Shown here in pieces: positions 1 to 5,902 of a stretch of DNA of 5,998 nucleotides. Within the stretch, counting starts at the first letter, position 1. Every line of letters starts with the position of its first letter. A program made the translations under genes and the position numbers. The notes under the pieces are model-generated. The model searched no databases. It was not told the origin of the DNA and saw only the letters and a list, made by a program, of their open reading frames with translations. Source of the stretch: Dialister sp. UBA734 (GTDB taxonomy: Bacteria; Bacillota; Negativicutes; Veillonellales; Dialisteraceae); contig DBLC01000022.1 of the NCBI GenBank assembly GCA_002297935.1, forward strand, positions 26,925-32,922. Direction: 5' to 3'.

Positions 1-26
1 CAAGAATAATTTCAAACCATGATTAA

Positions 27-105
27 ATCAGTGTTTCCCTAGGGCGAGCTATCCCCTGGACTTTTCGCTACGCTCAAGTCCTATCCCCTTCCAAAGGAAG
101 GGGAT
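27..105. repeat. Intergenic hairpin repeat module, first copy
   Basis: Two hairpins lie in series. The first pairs GGACTT (58-63) with AAGTCC (76-81). The second is a perfect 10-bp stem, ATCCCCTTCC (83-92) with GGAAGGGGAT (96-105), around a 3-nt AAA loop. The layout TATCCCC, then a GC-containing hairpin, then CCCCTT paired with AAGGGG matches other modules at 1040-1078 and 4743-4786. The AATCAGTGTTT word at 27-37 recurs at 4805-4815. The second hairpin could also end a transcript from an unseen gene on the left, but its downstream T-tract is weak. I see no coding sequence in 1-190 and no convincing promoter for the gene at 287. Confidence 0.6.
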
Positions 106-286
106 TATTTGTTCACCCATAGTGCACAGGTTTCAGTAATTTGAGGTATTGGAATTCCTTATAAAAAAGGGGTATTGGGGCGCTCTATGAATGGTGCGCC
201 CCTTCCAACATTACGCACTACGCACTTCGCATGACCCATTATTTCAGAAAAACGATGAAATGACGATCCAGATAAAGGAGGCCTCT

Positions 287-727
287 ATGCTCTTTGCAAT
301 CGACCCGGGAAAGGACAAAACCGGCGTGGCCCTGGTGGCGGACGATGGGACACTGATTGAGAAAAAAGTAGTCCGGACAGATACATTTGAAGCAGAAATC
401 ACACCGCTCTTAGAAGGAAAAATACTCTCTGCCTGCGTCATGGGCAATGGTACCCGCCATCAGGTGATGCAAAAGCGGATGGAGCAATTTCTACAAGACC
501 ATGGCATCGATTTGCCCGTCACTTTGGTGGATGAGAAATACACCACTGAAATGGGGGAGCAGTGGTACTGGAAAGACCATCCCGCCAAAGGCTTCTCCCG
601 CTTGATTCCCAAAGGCATGCGCACCGTGCCCGTGCCGATTGACGACTACGTGGCCTGGATTATCGGATGTATTTACTTGGGGATTGTGAAAGCAGAAGAC
701 GTGGGACATAAGAAAATTCGGAAATAG
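287..727 (+). CDS. YqgF/RuvX-like RNase H-fold nuclease (pre-16S rRNA processing or Holliday junction resolvase-like)
   Basis: The product is a 146-residue cytoplasmic protein of the RNase H-like fold. What I see: MLFAIDPGKDKTGVA at the N-terminus (D6, strand-1 acidic motif), a GNGT motif near residues 53-56, VDEKYTTE at 81-88 (E83, equivalent to the DERxTT motif of RuvX), and PIDDYVAW at 117-124 (D119/D120, the C-terminal acidic motif). All three acidic metal-binding positions are therefore present, and the length is normal for the family. Members trim the 5' end of pre-16S rRNA or act like resolvases; which applies here is not decidable from sequence. The start at 287 is chosen because AAAGGAGG (274-281) lies 5 nt upstream. 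An in-frame ATG at 191 would add 32 residues that do not look like the family and has no ribosome-binding site. The gene appears monocistronic, with a terminator 5 nt after the stop codon. Confidence 0.85.
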   Translation: MLFAIDPGKDKTGVALVADDGTLIEKKVVRTDTFEAEITPLLEGKILSACVMGNGTRHQVMQKRMEQFLQDHGIDLPVTLVDEKYTTEMGEQWYWKDHPAKGFSRLIPKGMRTVPVPIDDYVAWIIGCIYLGIVKAEDVGHKKIRK

Positions 728-732
728 AAAAG

Positions 733-763
733 ACGGCGTTCACCATGTGGTGGCGCCGTTTTT
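733..763 (+). terminator. Intrinsic terminator of the YqgF/RuvX-like gene
   Basis: ACGGCG (733-738) pairs with CGCCGT (754-759), and CACC (741-744) pairs with GGTG (749-752) around an ATGT loop. A run of five T follows (759-763). It starts 5 nt after the TAG stop. The T-run and following GCG are also the outer edge of a repeat: the reverse complement of 759-768 resembles ACGCAAAAA at 5951-5959 near the right end of the window. Confidence 0.88.
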
Positions 764-905
764 GCGTGGGATGATTACAGGATTCTCAGGTTGCTCAAGT
801 TGCTAAGGTTTCTCAAATGTGCCACTAGCCGTATACGTCATGGGGGCCGACGGGCTTTGTGCGGAATGCCATTATAAAGAAATTCGGTACTATGTTACAC
901 CGGTG
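760..905 (-). repeat. Outer inverted-repeat arm, left
   Basis: Read on the minus strand, this stretch matches the end of the right-hand repeat array (about 5800-5958) imperfectly but along its whole length. Shared words in order include GCACAAA, a GGTCG/GTCGG-type word, ATGACG, a GG(C/T)(T/A)AG(T/A)GGCAC block, the 9-bp motif array, CCTGTA and ACGCAAAAA. It also resembles the right part of the repeat at 1180-1270, in opposite orientation. No coding sequence is apparent. Confidence 0.65.
782..817 (-). repeat. Degenerate 9-bp tandem repeat array, left border
   Basis: Four consecutive 9-mers are visible: ATTCTCAGG, TTGCTCAAG, TTGCTAAGG, TTTCTCAAA. On the minus strand these read as variants of CCTGAGCAA. 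A matching array in the opposite orientation lies at 5903-5947. Confidence 0.7.
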
Positions 906-909
906 GTAT

Positions 910-980
910 AAAACTCGTTCCCCCTTGAAGAAGGGGGGAATACAAGGGGGATAGACGCTTCTATCGGGATAAAATCCCAT
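910..980. repeat. Hairpin module, diverged copy
   Basis: TTCCCCCTT (911-919) pairs with the AAGGGGGGAA block around 923-932 through a very short loop, followed by GGGGGATAG, giving the CCCCTT/AAGGGG then GGGGATA layout of the other modules with the central hairpin lost. A further small hairpin GGGAT-AAA-ATCCC lies at 967-979. No open reading frame of interest crosses it. Confidence 0.5.
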
Positions 981-1017
981 GTTGAACAGACGAACAATGA
1001 ATTATTATCCGCTAGTG

Positions 1018-1257
1018 CTGATTGTGTCCCTTCGGGCCACTCTATCCCCGGCTTCGCCGCCCCTTCTCCAAGGGGCCACACGCTAGTGAAACTCCCATTT
1101 CCATTCATAGTGATTTACTGCATACAAAGAATTTTGCCGTAATGCGATGGGTTTAGCTAGTACCTTTACCGCTACTGCTTTGAGATTTCTCCACTTCTGT
1201 CTAACATAGAACAGGACTGTACGATATAGCCAACAAGCACAAATCCCATCGGTCGAA
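1018..1257 (+). repeat. Inner inverted-repeat arm, left
   Basis: This segment is an imperfect reverse complement of 4568-4810, on the other side of the adhesin. The longest exact match I find is 25 nt (1095-1119 against 4709-4733). A 14-nt exact match follows (1127-1140 against 4688-4701), and CTGATTGTGTCCCTTCGG (1018-1035) matches 4793-4810 at the far end. It contains a hairpin module at 1040-1078, with stem CGGC-TTC-GCCG and then CCCCTT-CTCC-AAGGGG. Its right part (about 1185-1257) is homologous to the second half of the 360-bp units at 4867-5900. Confidence 0.75.
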
Positions 1258-1480
1258 ATGACGGATACGACGAATACGGTAAGAGGCACATTTGAGTCAC
1301 TTGCTTACGGTCTTTTTGCTAGTATGATGGATTTGGAAAACGCGATGCCTTCTCCTATGGAGAAGGGGGACCGCGGAGCGGTGGATAAGGGTAATCCCGG
1401 TATAAAAGAAAGTGATGCCTATGAAAAAAGCGCCTTTCGCCAGTGTGTACTAGTGAAAGATGTTCTTTTTATTTGTGGTA
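1251..1480 (+). repeat. Single left-hand copy of the 360-bp repeat family
   Basis: GGTCGAAATGACGG (1251-1264) opens a stretch collinear with the junctions of the right-hand array: CTTACGGTCTTT, a TTTGGAAAA word, then GCGATGCCTTCTCC (from 1342). The hairpin CCTTCTCC-TAT-GGAGAAGG lies at 1348-1366 and ACCGC-GGA-GCGGT at 1370-1382. The third hairpin is degraded here, with AAGGGTAATCC in place of AAGGATTATCC. The terminator-like hairpin (about 1426-1475) is also eroded, keeping CTTTC and GAAAG with a T-rich end. The 88-residue open frame that crosses it is treated as spurious. Confidence 0.75.
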
Positions 1481-1621
1481 GAGGAGGCTATACTATGATG
1501 ATTATGTCTATAGGAATGTTCTAGAAAATTGCGAATAGTTAGCATTATTATAAAATTAAAAACCTGGTATCGCGGATAGGGGCAGAAATTATCGTACTTT
1601 TATATAAAATACATACTATAC

Positions 1622-1631
1622 AACATATGTT
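1622..1631. promoter_or_regulatory. Perfect 10-bp palindrome, possible operator
   Basis: AACATATGTT is a perfect palindrome in the AT-rich leader region, 54 bp upstream of the putative -35 box of the adhesin promoter. It could bind a dimeric regulator, but in DNA this AT-rich a chance palindrome is quite likely. The rest of 1525-1680 shows no gene; its A/T runs (for example 1648-1660) could act as an UP element. Confidence 0.2.
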
Positions 1632-1684
1632 ATTTTCTTTAAATGAGTATAAAATTTTTCTTGAATAGTATATGCTAAAAGCGG

Positions 1685-1711
1685 TTGCAAAAATCGGGGG
1701 GGTACTATAAT
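1685..1711 (+). promoter_or_regulatory. Putative adhesin promoter with G7 tract in the spacer
   Basis: TTGCAA (1685-1690) resembles a -35 box and TATAAT (1706-1711) is a consensus -10 box. The spacer is 15 nt, shorter than the optimal 17, and contains seven consecutive G (1696-1702). Transcription would start near 1718, giving a leader of about 70 nt. The -10 match and its position upstream of a surface adhesin make this the best promoter candidate here. The -35 box is only a partial match. Gain of two G would give a 17-bp spacer. Confidence 0.6.
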
Positions 1712-1760
1712 TAATTACAGTCTATGAAATGTTGAAAATATATAGCTGATAATACATTAT

Positions 1761-1783
1761 TTCGCAAAGGCGAAGAAAGAAGG
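1761..1783 (+). promoter_or_regulatory. Adhesin ribosome-binding site with adjacent small hairpin
   Basis: TTCGC (1761-1765) pairs with GCGAA (1770-1774) around an AAAG loop, directly followed by the purine-rich GAAAGAAGG (1775-1783). GAAGG lies 6 nt before the ATG at 1790, which fixes the start. The hairpin may keep the site open or stabilise the 5' end of the message; that role is inferred. Confidence 0.55.
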
Positions 1784-1789
1784 TCACCT

Positions 1790-4132
1790 ATGACCAGTAT
1801 ATCTCAATCGATTTGGAACCATGTGAAACAGGAAGGCATGGCTCTTTCCTATATGGCAAAACATCATTCTCACAAAGTAAACAGCAAAATGATCAGACAC
1901 CTGACATTATCGGCATTGGTATTGGCGAGTATCCCAACCAGTGCTGTTTTTGTTTCTGCCAATGAACCTGTAGATAATTATGATAGCGAAGTGGCGGTAC
2001 AGAATTTATTAAAACCGGTAGATCCTGATCCAGACTCAGATAAACCAGAAGCGATTAAAAAATCCAATACAACAACTGAAAATACAACATCTATGAGCAA
2101 AACATCTGCTGCCAAGACTAACAGCACGACCAGCACAAGTACAAATGTAACCGCAGCGGATGATTTTCACTTTATTTCTATCAATGGTGGTAAAACAACA
2201 GATAAGAATTATGCCAATAATGGAGCCACAGGAACGGATAGTATTGTCATTGGTATTGGCTCTACAGCGTCTGGCAAGAATGCTACAGTAATAGGGAATA
2301 ACAATACCTTAACAGGTGGAAATAATGGGATTATTGTAGGACAAGGATTAAACGTTAAGGGAATCAATAATGCAGTATTTGGAACTGATTATCAAAATGG
2401 AGATTATTTCAAAGGAACACGTGTCTATGGTGATCGAAACACAGTTATTGGTATAGGAAATACAGTTGGTTATACTGCTACTGAAATTACAAGAGGAAAT
2501 TGGAGTTATACACCATCTCAAACAACAAAAGGTGATGATGAAAATGTAGTTGTTGGTATGAAAAATACAGGCAATGGCGGCAGTATCATCGTAGGAATGA
2601 GTTCTGAGGCAAAACACCATGGAATGTCTTTTGGAGATGATAATAAAGTTAATCTTGAACCTATTATATTAAAAAATAAAAATACAGGTGAAGATGTAAA
2701 GGTTACTTGTGACTGGGGGTTAGCATTAGGTCGTTCTTTAACAGTAACTGGTATTTATGGAATTGCTATAGGACAATATAGTACAGTTTATGGAAATAGT
2801 GCGATTGGCATAGGTCAAAATAGTAATGTTAATGGTCATTATGCTATTTCTTTAGGCTATGGAACAAAAACTAAAGGTAATTACAGTATTTCTATAGGGG
2901 GACAATCTTCAGCAACAGGTGTTCAAAGCATTGCATTAGGCGCAGCAGCGAATGCATCTGTAGACAATGGTATTGCAATTGGCTCACTTAGTGTGGCAGA
3001 CAGAGGAAGTGGAGTAGCTGGTTGGGATCCTGATACAGGACTTAAGTCTACAGATACATCTGCTGTTTGGACATCTACCAGAGGTGCATTTTCTGTTGGG
3101 AATTTTGCCAATGGGAAAACTCGCCAGATTACCAACGTGGCGGCGGGGACTGAAGATACCGATGCTGTCAATGTGGCGCAGCTGAAACGAGCAATGAAAG
3201 AATCGGCTGAAGCAAGAAGTGTCTTAAAAAGAGAAATAGATGATATAGGTGGAACAGGTACCGATACGACAATAAAGTCAATCACTGGGAAGTATAATAA
3301 AGATGCCAAACAGTTAAATTTGACATTAAAAGATAGCAATGACAAGGATATTTCCAGTACTATCGATATAGATATAGGTAATATTTTATCTAGTGATCCC
3401 GGATTAACAACAACCACCCGAGATACTATCGAAGAGGGCGACCATATAAAAGTAGTAAAAACTGATGGAGCTGCTTCTAGTGGAACTAAATATACAATTA
3501 GTGTCAAGGACGATGGGGAAGTAGTAGAAGGTAATAAGGGCCTTGTTACTGGTGGCACTGTCTGGAAGGAAAGTCATGATTTTGATGATGGAACTTATAT
3601 AAATAAACAAGAGTCAACTGGTGCTAATTTGAAGGCATTGGATGATCAGGTGAAGCAGAACGCCGATAGTATTATTTCTTTGGGCGACACGGTCTATGAT
3701 TTGAGCAATCGGGTAGGCGAGATGGATGACCGGATCAATAAAGTCGGTGCTGGTGCCGCGGCTTTGGCGGCGCTCCATCCATTGGATTATAACCCGGAAG
3801 ACAAATGGGATATCGCCGCTGGCTTTGGCAATTACAAAAATGCAAGTGCCGGTGCACTGGGACTTTTCTACCGTCCAAATGAGAGAACCCAGTTCAACGT
3901 AGGTTGGACGATGGGAGACGATCGAAATATGTTCAATGCAGGATTCAGTGTGAAACTGGGACAAGGCAGTTCCTATGCAGGTTACTCGAAAGCGGACATG
4001 GCGCAGCTGATTACGAAACAGAAAGATGAAATCGCCGCCCTCCAGGCCACCATTGGTGAACAGGAAAAAGAAATCCAGCAGATTGAGGAAAAGATGAATG
4101 CCCTGATGGCTCGGTTGGAGAAGAATAAATAA
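1790..4132 (+). CDS. Trimeric autotransporter adhesin (YadA/Hia type, type Vc secretion)
   Basis: The 780-residue surface adhesin is predicted to trimerise and export itself through an outer-membrane barrel. Residues 1-36 resemble an extended signal peptide region (SIWNHVKQ, then ALSYMAKHHSHK). A hydrophobic segment (38-55) follows, with likely cleavage after A57 (VFVSA/NEP). A Thr/Ser/Asn-rich linker spans about 90-122. Left-handed YadA-head repeats ending in IG/LG-type motifs fill 151-275 and 310-405 (GIAIGQYSTVYG, SIALGAAANAS, GIAIGSLSVADR), split by an atypical stretch near 276-309. A YadA neck lies at 431-470 (RQITNVAAGTEDTDAVNVAQLK). The stalk includes LVTGGTVW (585-592) and coiled coil (611-651). 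The anchor barrel is about 652-725. A roughly 50-residue charged coiled coil follows the barrel (731-780), which classical YadA lacks. One cysteine, C307, is present. The neck and anchor are GC-richer than the head and stalk. Binding partner unknown; adhesion or biofilm roles are inferred from the family. Confidence 0.93.
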   Translation: MTSISQSIWNHVKQEGMALSYMAKHHSHKVNSKMIRHLTLSALVLASIPTSAVFVSANEPVDNYDSEVAVQNLLKPVDPDPDSDKPEAIKKSNTTTENTTSMSKTSAAKTNSTTSTSTNVTAADDFHFISINGGKTTDKNYANNGATGTDSIVIGIGSTASGKNATVIGNNNTLTGGNNGIIVGQGLNVKGINNAVFGTDYQNGDYFKGTRVYGDRNTVIGIGNTVGYTATEITRGNWSYTPSQTTKGDDENVVVGMKNTGNGGSIIVGMSSEAKHHGMSFGDDNKVNLEPIILKNKNTGEDVKVTCDWGLALGRSLTVTGIYGIAIGQYSTVYGNSAIGIGQNSNVNGHYAISLGYGTKTKGNYSISIGGQSSATGVQSIALGAAANASVDNGIAIGSLSVADRGSGVAGWDPDTGLKSTDTSAVWTSTRGAFSVGNFANGKTRQITNVAAGTEDTDAVNVAQLKRAMKESAEARSVLKREIDDIGGTGTDTTIKSITGKYNKDAKQLNLTLKDSNDKDISSTIDIDIGNILSSDPGLTTTTRDTIEEGDHIKVVKTDGAASSGTKYTISVKDDGEVVEGNKGLVTGGTVWKESHDFDDGTYINKQESTGANLKALDDQVKQNADSIISLGDTVYDLSNRVGEMDDRINKVGAGAAALAALHPLDYNPEDKWDIAAGFGNYKNASAGALGLFYRPNERTQFNVGWTMGDDRNMFNAGFSVKLGQGSSYAGYSKADMAQLITKQKDEIAALQATIGEQEKEIQQIEEKMNALMARLEKNK

Positions 4133-4473
4133 AAGGGAGTCATTGATTCGCTTTTGCTGGAAAGTGCGTAGTGGTATTAGTCCCATAACGGATTGTCGTA
4201 CCGTTAACGGTTTATACCGCTCGAGCTGCCCCCTCAGCTTTCGGCAGCTCCCCCGACAGGGGAGCCGAGACAGCGGTGTAAACTTATTTACGCACAAAAT
4301 TGGGAAGCGCCCCAATACCCTTTATGTAAATTGCAAATTCGATGTAAAGATCGTTGGCAAACCTTGTATACATCTATGCATTGCTCATTTATATATTGGT
4401 GTAATATGTTTCGATAACTGCTCGTCCATTCAACTGCTACCGATAAGTGGAAATGGGATATCGGTTCATAGGG
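4133..4473. other. Non-coding 3' region of the adhesin gene
   Basis: No gene is convincing here. The stretch holds a 12-bp palindrome and a multi-stem structure (4200-4282). It also has a 15-nt word, AGCGCCCCAATACCC (4306-4320), that is the exact reverse complement of 170-184, and AT-rich DNA with weak promoter-like boxes (TTGCTC 4381-4386, TAATAT 4402-4407, 15-nt spacer). A 7-bp stem, ACCGATA (4439-4445) with TATCGGT (4459-4465), precedes the terminator hairpin. An open frame beginning with TTG at 4143 has a GGGAG-like site, but it translates through hairpin repeats and is not accepted. Confidence 0.6.
4200..4282. repeat. Palindrome plus predicted three-way hairpin structure
   Basis: ACCGTTAACGGT (4200-4211) is a perfect 12-bp palindrome. 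It abuts an 11-bp outer stem, TTTATACCGCT (4211-4221) with AGCGGTGTAAA (4272-4282), with one G-U pair. This encloses GAGCTGCC (4223-4230) pairing with GGCAGCTC (4243-4250), and CCCC (4251-4254) pairing with GGGG (4259-4262); the second can extend to GCTCCCC/GGGGAGC at the cost of the first. It resembles GC-rich intergenic hairpin repeats common in gut Firmicutes. No T-run follows, so it is not a standard terminator. Confidence 0.55.
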
Positions 4474-4532
4474 GGATAAAAGGGATATGCGATTCTAGGA
4501 GTCGCATATTCCTTTTATATCCTTTTTATTTT
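4474..4532 (+). terminator. Strong intrinsic terminator
   Basis: AAAAGGGATATGCGA (4478-4492) pairs along all 15 positions, with one G-U, to TCGCATATTCCTTTT (4502-4516) around a 9-nt loop. GGAT (4474-4477) and ATCC (4519-4522) can extend the stem beyond a 2-nt bulge. TTTTTATTTT follows at 4523-4532. It could end a long adhesin 3' UTR of about 390 nt, or a separate short RNA. The A-rich left flank may also allow function on the minus strand. Confidence 0.75.
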
Positions 4533-4567
4533 GGGTTCTATCATCTGGCGGTAGTAGCGCTACCATT

Positions 4568-4810
4568 ATGGGGGCCGAGGGAATTTGTGCTTTGTGGTTA
4601 TACAGTGAAGTCCAGTACTATGTTTCACCAGAAGTGGAGAAATTTCAAAGCAATAGTGGTAAAGGCACTAGCTGAACCTATCACGTGACGGCAAAATTCT
4701 TTGCATGTAGTAAATCACTATGAATGGAAATGGCAATTTCACTATTGCGTGGCCCCTTGAAGAAGGGGCGGCGAAGTCGGGGATAGAGTGGACCGAAGGG
4801 ACACAATCAG
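4568..4810 (-). repeat. Inner inverted-repeat arm, right
   Basis: This is the imperfect reverse complement of 1018-1257 (25-nt exact match at 4709-4733). It contains a hairpin module: CCCCTT-GAAG-AAGGGG, then CGGC-GAA-GTCG, where the second stem differs from the left arm by a G-U wobble that keeps pairing, then GGGGATAG. Just outside its left edge lies the palindrome GTAGCGCTAC (about 4554-4563). At its right edge it passes directly into the tandem array. No gene is seen. Confidence 0.75.
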
Positions 4811-4866
4811 TGTTTTCCTAGAAACATGCTTACGGTCTTTGGGCGAGTGTGAAACTTTTGGAATGT

Positions 4867-5225
4867 GCGATGCCTTCTCCCGTGGAGAAGGGGGACCGCG
4901 GAGCGGTGGATAAGGATTATCCCAGTATAAAAGGAAATAAAACCAACGAAAAAGCGCCTTTCTCAAGTGAAACTGGAGAAAGACGCTTCTTTTATTTGAT
5001 TCAATTGCTATTTCATGTCGAAATATGTATTTGGAGTGAAATGAAATGTTTCCGTTCGCCTTTCCCGCTAGTGCTGCGAGATTTCTCCACTCTCCTACAC
5101 GTTGCATTTCAGAGTTTCTGTGTCACAAAGCACAAATGCGACCGGTCGAAATGACGGTCACGGCAAGAAACACATTCGAGAAACCTACTTACGGCCTTTG
5201 TGCAAGTATGAATCATTTGGAAAAC
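4867..5225 (+). repeat. Tandem 360-bp repeat, unit 1
   Basis: The 359-bp unit opens with GCGATGCC. In order it contains CCTTCTCC-CGT-GGAGAAGG, ACCGC-GGA-GCGGT and GGATAA-GGA-TTATCC hairpins. A larger hairpin follows (4952-4964 with 4976-4988) with one C/A mismatch and T-rich downstream DNA, like a terminator. The unit then carries an AT-rich stretch with ATATGTATTTGGAGTGAA, a conserved GCTAGTGCTGCGAGATTTC block and GGTCGAAATGACGG (5144-5157). An open frame of about 100 codons crosses it but is not kept in unit 2, so it is not called as a gene. Confidence 0.85.
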
Positions 5226-5585
5226 GCGATGCCTTCTCCCGTGGAAAAGGTGGACCGCGGAGCGGTGGATAAGGAGTATCCCGGTATAAAAGAAAATGAG
5301 GCCGATGAAAAAATCGTCTTCCTCAAGTGACACTGAAGAAAGACGATTTTTTCGTTTAATTCATTTGCTATTTTATACCGAAATATGTATTTGGAGTGAA
5401 ACGAAATGTTTCCGCTCGCCCTTCCCGCTAGTGCTGCGAGATTTCTCCACTCTCCTACACATTGTATTTCAGAGTTTCTGTGTCACAAAGCACAAATGCG
5501 ACCGGTCGAAATGACGGTCACGGTTAGAGGCACATTCGAGAAATCTACTTACGGTCTTTGTGTGAGCGTGAGAAGTTTGGAAAAT
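5226..5585 (+). repeat. Tandem 360-bp repeat, unit 2
   Basis: This 360-bp head-to-tail copy has the same order of blocks as its neighbours. The large hairpin is 13 bp, AAAAAATCGTCTT (5308-5320) with AAGACGATTTTTT (5340-5352). It carries a compensatory T-A pair (5314/5346) where unit 3 has G-C (5673/5705). The first hairpin has a mismatch (GGAAAAGG arm) and the third is one pair shorter. An indel shifts the open frame that crosses units 1 and 3, which argues against coding. Confidence 0.85.
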
Positions 5586-5902
5586 GCGATGCCTTCTCCC
5601 GTGGAGAAGGGGGACCGCGGAGCGGTGGATAAGGATTATCCCGGTATAAAAGAAAATGAAACCAACAAAAAAGCGTCTTTCTCAAGTGATACTGAAGAAA
5701 GACGCTTCTTTCGTTGGATTCAACTGATATCTCATACCGGGATATGTATTTGGAGTGAAGCGAAATGTTTCCGCTCGCCCTTCCCGCTAGTGCTGCGAGA
5801 TTTCTCCGCTCTCCTACACATTGCATTTCAGAGTTTCTGTGGCATAAAGCACAAATGCGACCGGTCGAAATGACGGTCACGGTTAGAGGCACATTCGACG
5901 AA
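5586..5902 (+). repeat. Tandem 360-bp repeat, unit 3
   Basis: This is the last unit, collinear with units 1 and 2 up to GAGGCACATTCGA (5886-5898), where it passes into the 9-bp motif array instead of another unit. The three small hairpins are intact. The large hairpin is a perfect 12-bp stem, AAGCGTCTTTCT (5671-5682) with AGAAAGACGCTT (5696-5707), followed by CTTTCGTT. Its end is the right counterpart of the inverted arm at 760-905. Confidence 0.85.

Noticed and set aside
191..286. Longer N-terminus for the YqgF/RuvX-like gene from ATG at 191
   Set aside because: No ribosome-binding site precedes 191, the extra residues do not fit the family, and a near-perfect site (AAAGGAGG) precedes ATG 287.
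760..1520. Insertion sequence or transposon with its own enzyme
   Set aside because: Repeats and inverted arms are present, but no transposase or recombinase reading frame is found anywhere in the window. A non-autonomous element remains possible.
1258..1524. 88-residue open frame
   Set aside because: It runs through the repeat copy and its hairpins; the frame is not maintained in other copies.
2923..4315. Minus-strand open frames of 211 and 233 residues
   Set aside because: They are antisense shadows of the adhesin, with low-complexity composition set by its codons and no ribosome-binding site noted.
4143..4688. 181-residue open frame starting at TTG after the adhesin
   Set aside because: It translates through the three-stem structure, the terminator hairpin and the inverted repeat, with no recognisable domain.
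4849..5873. Several overlapping open frames of 72-155 residues with shared peptides such as NAMPSPVEKGDRGAVDK
   Set aside because: They are readings of the tandem repeat. Unit 2 breaks the frame with an indel, frames overlap one another, no ribosome-binding sites stand out, and structural pairing explains the conservation better.
4867..5902. CRISPR array
   Set aside because: The repeat period is about 360 bp and whole units are alike; there are no short repeats with unique spacers and no cas genes.
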